Shown piece after piece: positions 6,734-7,648 of a DNA stretch of 7,648 bases (its first letter is position 1; each line of letters begins with the position of its first letter). The notes beneath the pieces are model-generated. The model saw only the letters and a list, made by a program, of their open reading frames with translations, made no database searches and had not been told where the DNA came from. The position numbers and the translations under genes are program-made. Origin of the DNA: Anderseniella sp. (GTDB taxonomy: Bacteria > Pseudomonadota > Alphaproteobacteria > Rhizobiales > Aestuariivirgaceae); the NCBI GenBank assembly GCA_013041995.1, contig JABDRA010000200.1, positions 1 through 7,648 on the forward strand. The letters are read 5' to 3'.

Positions 6734-6767
6734 CATTTCGCGGTTTGAAAACGAGCGAAATGTTTTT
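6734..6767 (+). terminator. Second, weaker terminator-like hairpin
   Basis: CATTTCGC (6734-6741) and GCGAAATG (6755-6762) are exact 8-bp inverted repeats around a 13-nt loop, followed at once by five T residues (6763-6767). It lies about 50 nt after the first terminator and before the convergent gene, so it could be a back-up stop for plus-strand transcripts. The AT-rich stem and larger loop make it weaker. Confidence 0.5.
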
Positions 6768-6815
6768 CAGGATGAGAGACCGCGCCCGGATTCGCGTTCA
6801 GTGTTTCCAAAAACG

Positions 6816-7648
6816 TTACGAAGTACGCTTCCGTAATTCCTTTTTGACGATCTTACCGTTGGCGTTACGGGGCAATGGACTGTCAGAAAAGGTTACAAAG
6901 TCGGGGATCTTGTAGTCGGCGAGACGGGCGGCGCAGTGGGCTTTGAGGTCTTTCGCCGATAGTGCCGGGTCACTGGTATGAACGAAGACCTCCATCTTTT
7001 CGCCGAGCACCTCGTCCGGGCGACCGATAGCAGCACATTCTATGACGGCTTCATGCGCTGTGACCGCATTCTCGATCTCAACGCTGTAGATGTTGTAACC
7101 GCCGCGAATGATCATATCCTTCTTGCGGTCATGCAGGCGAAAGAAGCCCTCAGCGTCACGCGAGCCGACGTCGCCGCTTTTCCAGTAGCCGTCCTGAAAT
7201 TCCGCACGGGTCTTTTCCGGATTATCCCAATAGCCGGGCACGACCATCGGACCGCCGATCCATAATTCGCCATGAGTACCGGCGGCCAGGTTTTTTCCGT
7301 CTTCACCAACTACGCGAATGTCGGCGCAAGGCAATGCGATGCCGACACTGTCGGCGCGGGTTGTGCCGGTGCCGAGCGGCAGCATGGTGGCCGGCGAGGT
7401 TGTCTCGGTCGAACCATAGGCGTTGACCAGGATCAGATCTGGTAATTTTTGCGACAGAGCCACAATGGTGGAGTGCGGCATCGGCGCGCCGCCATAGCCG
7501 CCAATGCGCCATTTTGAGAGATCGTGATCACCGATCTCGCAACGCAAGAGAAAGAGATTGTACATTGCCGGAACGATCAGCGTATGTGTCACCTGCTCCT
7601 TCGCCGCGACGTCTAGAAAAGCCTGCGCCTCGAAGACTTCCATTATCA
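6816..7648 (-). CDS. Acyl-CoA synthetase (AMP-forming), C-terminal part; 5' end outside window
   Basis: This is an adenylate-forming ligase that activates a carboxylic acid as acyl-AMP and transfers it to coenzyme A. About 277 residues are visible. The frame continues past the ATG at 7643-7641 to the window edge and family members are about 500-550 residues, so that ATG is internal. Numbered from that Met, motifs are YGSTET (76-81), GELWIGGPMVVPGYW (125-139), the ATP-ribose aspartate Asp158 in YWKSGDVG (153-160), DRKKDMIIRGGYNIYSVEIE (172-191) joining the two domains, and Lys264 in NANGKIVKKELR (262-271 region), the catalytic lysine of the C-terminal domain. Everything visible looks active. 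The acid substrate cannot be assigned from this half. The gene converges on the purine operon and so is separately expressed; a role in purine metabolism is unlikely. Confidence 0.93.
   Translation of the reverse strand, partial: IMEVFEAQAFLDVAAKEQVTHTLIVPAMYNLFLLRCEIGDHDLSKWRIGGYGGAPMPHSTIVALSQKLPDLILVNAYGSTETTSPATMLPLGTGTTRADSVGIALPCADIRVVGEDGKNLAAGTHGELWIGGPMVVPGYWDNPEKTRAEFQDGYWKSGDVGSRDAEGFFRLHDRKKDMIIRGGYNIYSVEIENAVTAHEAVIECAAIGRPDEVLGEKMEVFVHTSDPALSAKDLKAHCAARLADYKIPDFVTFSDSPLPRNANGKIVKKELRKRTS

Larger units (their letters stand above)
6626..6815. other. Convergent intergenic region
   Basis: This 190-nt space separates the end of the transporter operon from the end of the opposing acyl-CoA synthetase gene. 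It holds the two plus-strand hairpin terminators. I see no convincing small gene in either strand, and no clear T-run terminator for the minus-strand gene; the only candidate there is a short CGTTTTTGG immediately after its stop, without a good stem. Confidence 0.6.

Noticed and set aside
6342..6836. 164-codon plus-strand frame running from the binding-protein gene into the intergenic region
   Set aside because: It is a frame-shifted reading of the binding-protein end followed by the terminator hairpins; no ribosome site and no domain.
6978..7265. 95-codon plus-strand frame opposite the acyl-CoA synthetase
   Set aside because: Antisense to the conserved ligase motifs; no similarity or ribosome site supports it.
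1..7648. Search for CRISPR repeats, insertion-sequence ends, tRNA or rRNA genes, and riboswitches
   Set aside because: No repeated spaced units, transposase motifs, terminal repeats or recognisable RNA genes were found; the operon's 5' leader, where a purine riboswitch or operator could sit, is outside the window.

Overview
The window is a gene-dense, GC-rich stretch of bacterial chromosome. Protein style suggests an alphaproteobacterium: a two-subunit-type XdhB/XdhC pair, a purine/nucleoside-type BMP transporter, a Tat-like leader on the binding protein, and ATGA overlaps. That assignment is inference from the sequence only; genus cannot be stated.

Layout. Positions 1-1095 (+) hold the C-terminal 364 residues of the molybdenum-binding subunit of xanthine dehydrogenase; the gene starts outside the window. 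Positions 1099-1965 (+) encode XdhC, the chaperone that loads the molybdenum cofactor into that enzyme. Then comes a complete ABC importer of the BMP/NupABC class: a double-domain ATPase (1962-3521), two BPD_transp_2 permeases (3511-4593 and 4590-5513) and a BMP-family periplasmic binding protein (5552-6625). The first five genes are packed with a 3-nt gap or 4-11-nt overlaps. The only real internal gap is the 38 nt before the binding protein, which holds a small GNRA-loop hairpin and a strong Shine-Dalgarno sequence. A strong intrinsic terminator (6659-6686) and a second, weaker one (6734-6767) follow the binding protein. On the opposite strand, converging, lies the C-terminal part of an acyl-CoA synthetase (6816-7648), whose start is beyond the right edge.

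How it works together. The importer would bring a purine base or nucleoside (hypoxanthine, xanthine or a relative) across the inner membrane, and xanthine dehydrogenase, matured by XdhC, would oxidise it to urate. The XDH-type residues in the visible half of the enzyme (equivalents of bovine Phe1009, Thr1010, Gln1040, Ala1078/1079 and Glu1261) favour a purine substrate over an aldehyde. The transporter's substrate is inferred from this gene neighbourhood and family, not shown directly. The acyl-CoA synthetase is probably an unrelated neighbour.

I found no mobile element, CRISPR array, tRNA, rRNA or clearly novel system. The points worth a second look are the transport/oxidation coupling, the Tat-like export signal of the binding protein, the catalytically degenerate second ATPase domain, and the RNA structures flanking the binding-protein gene.
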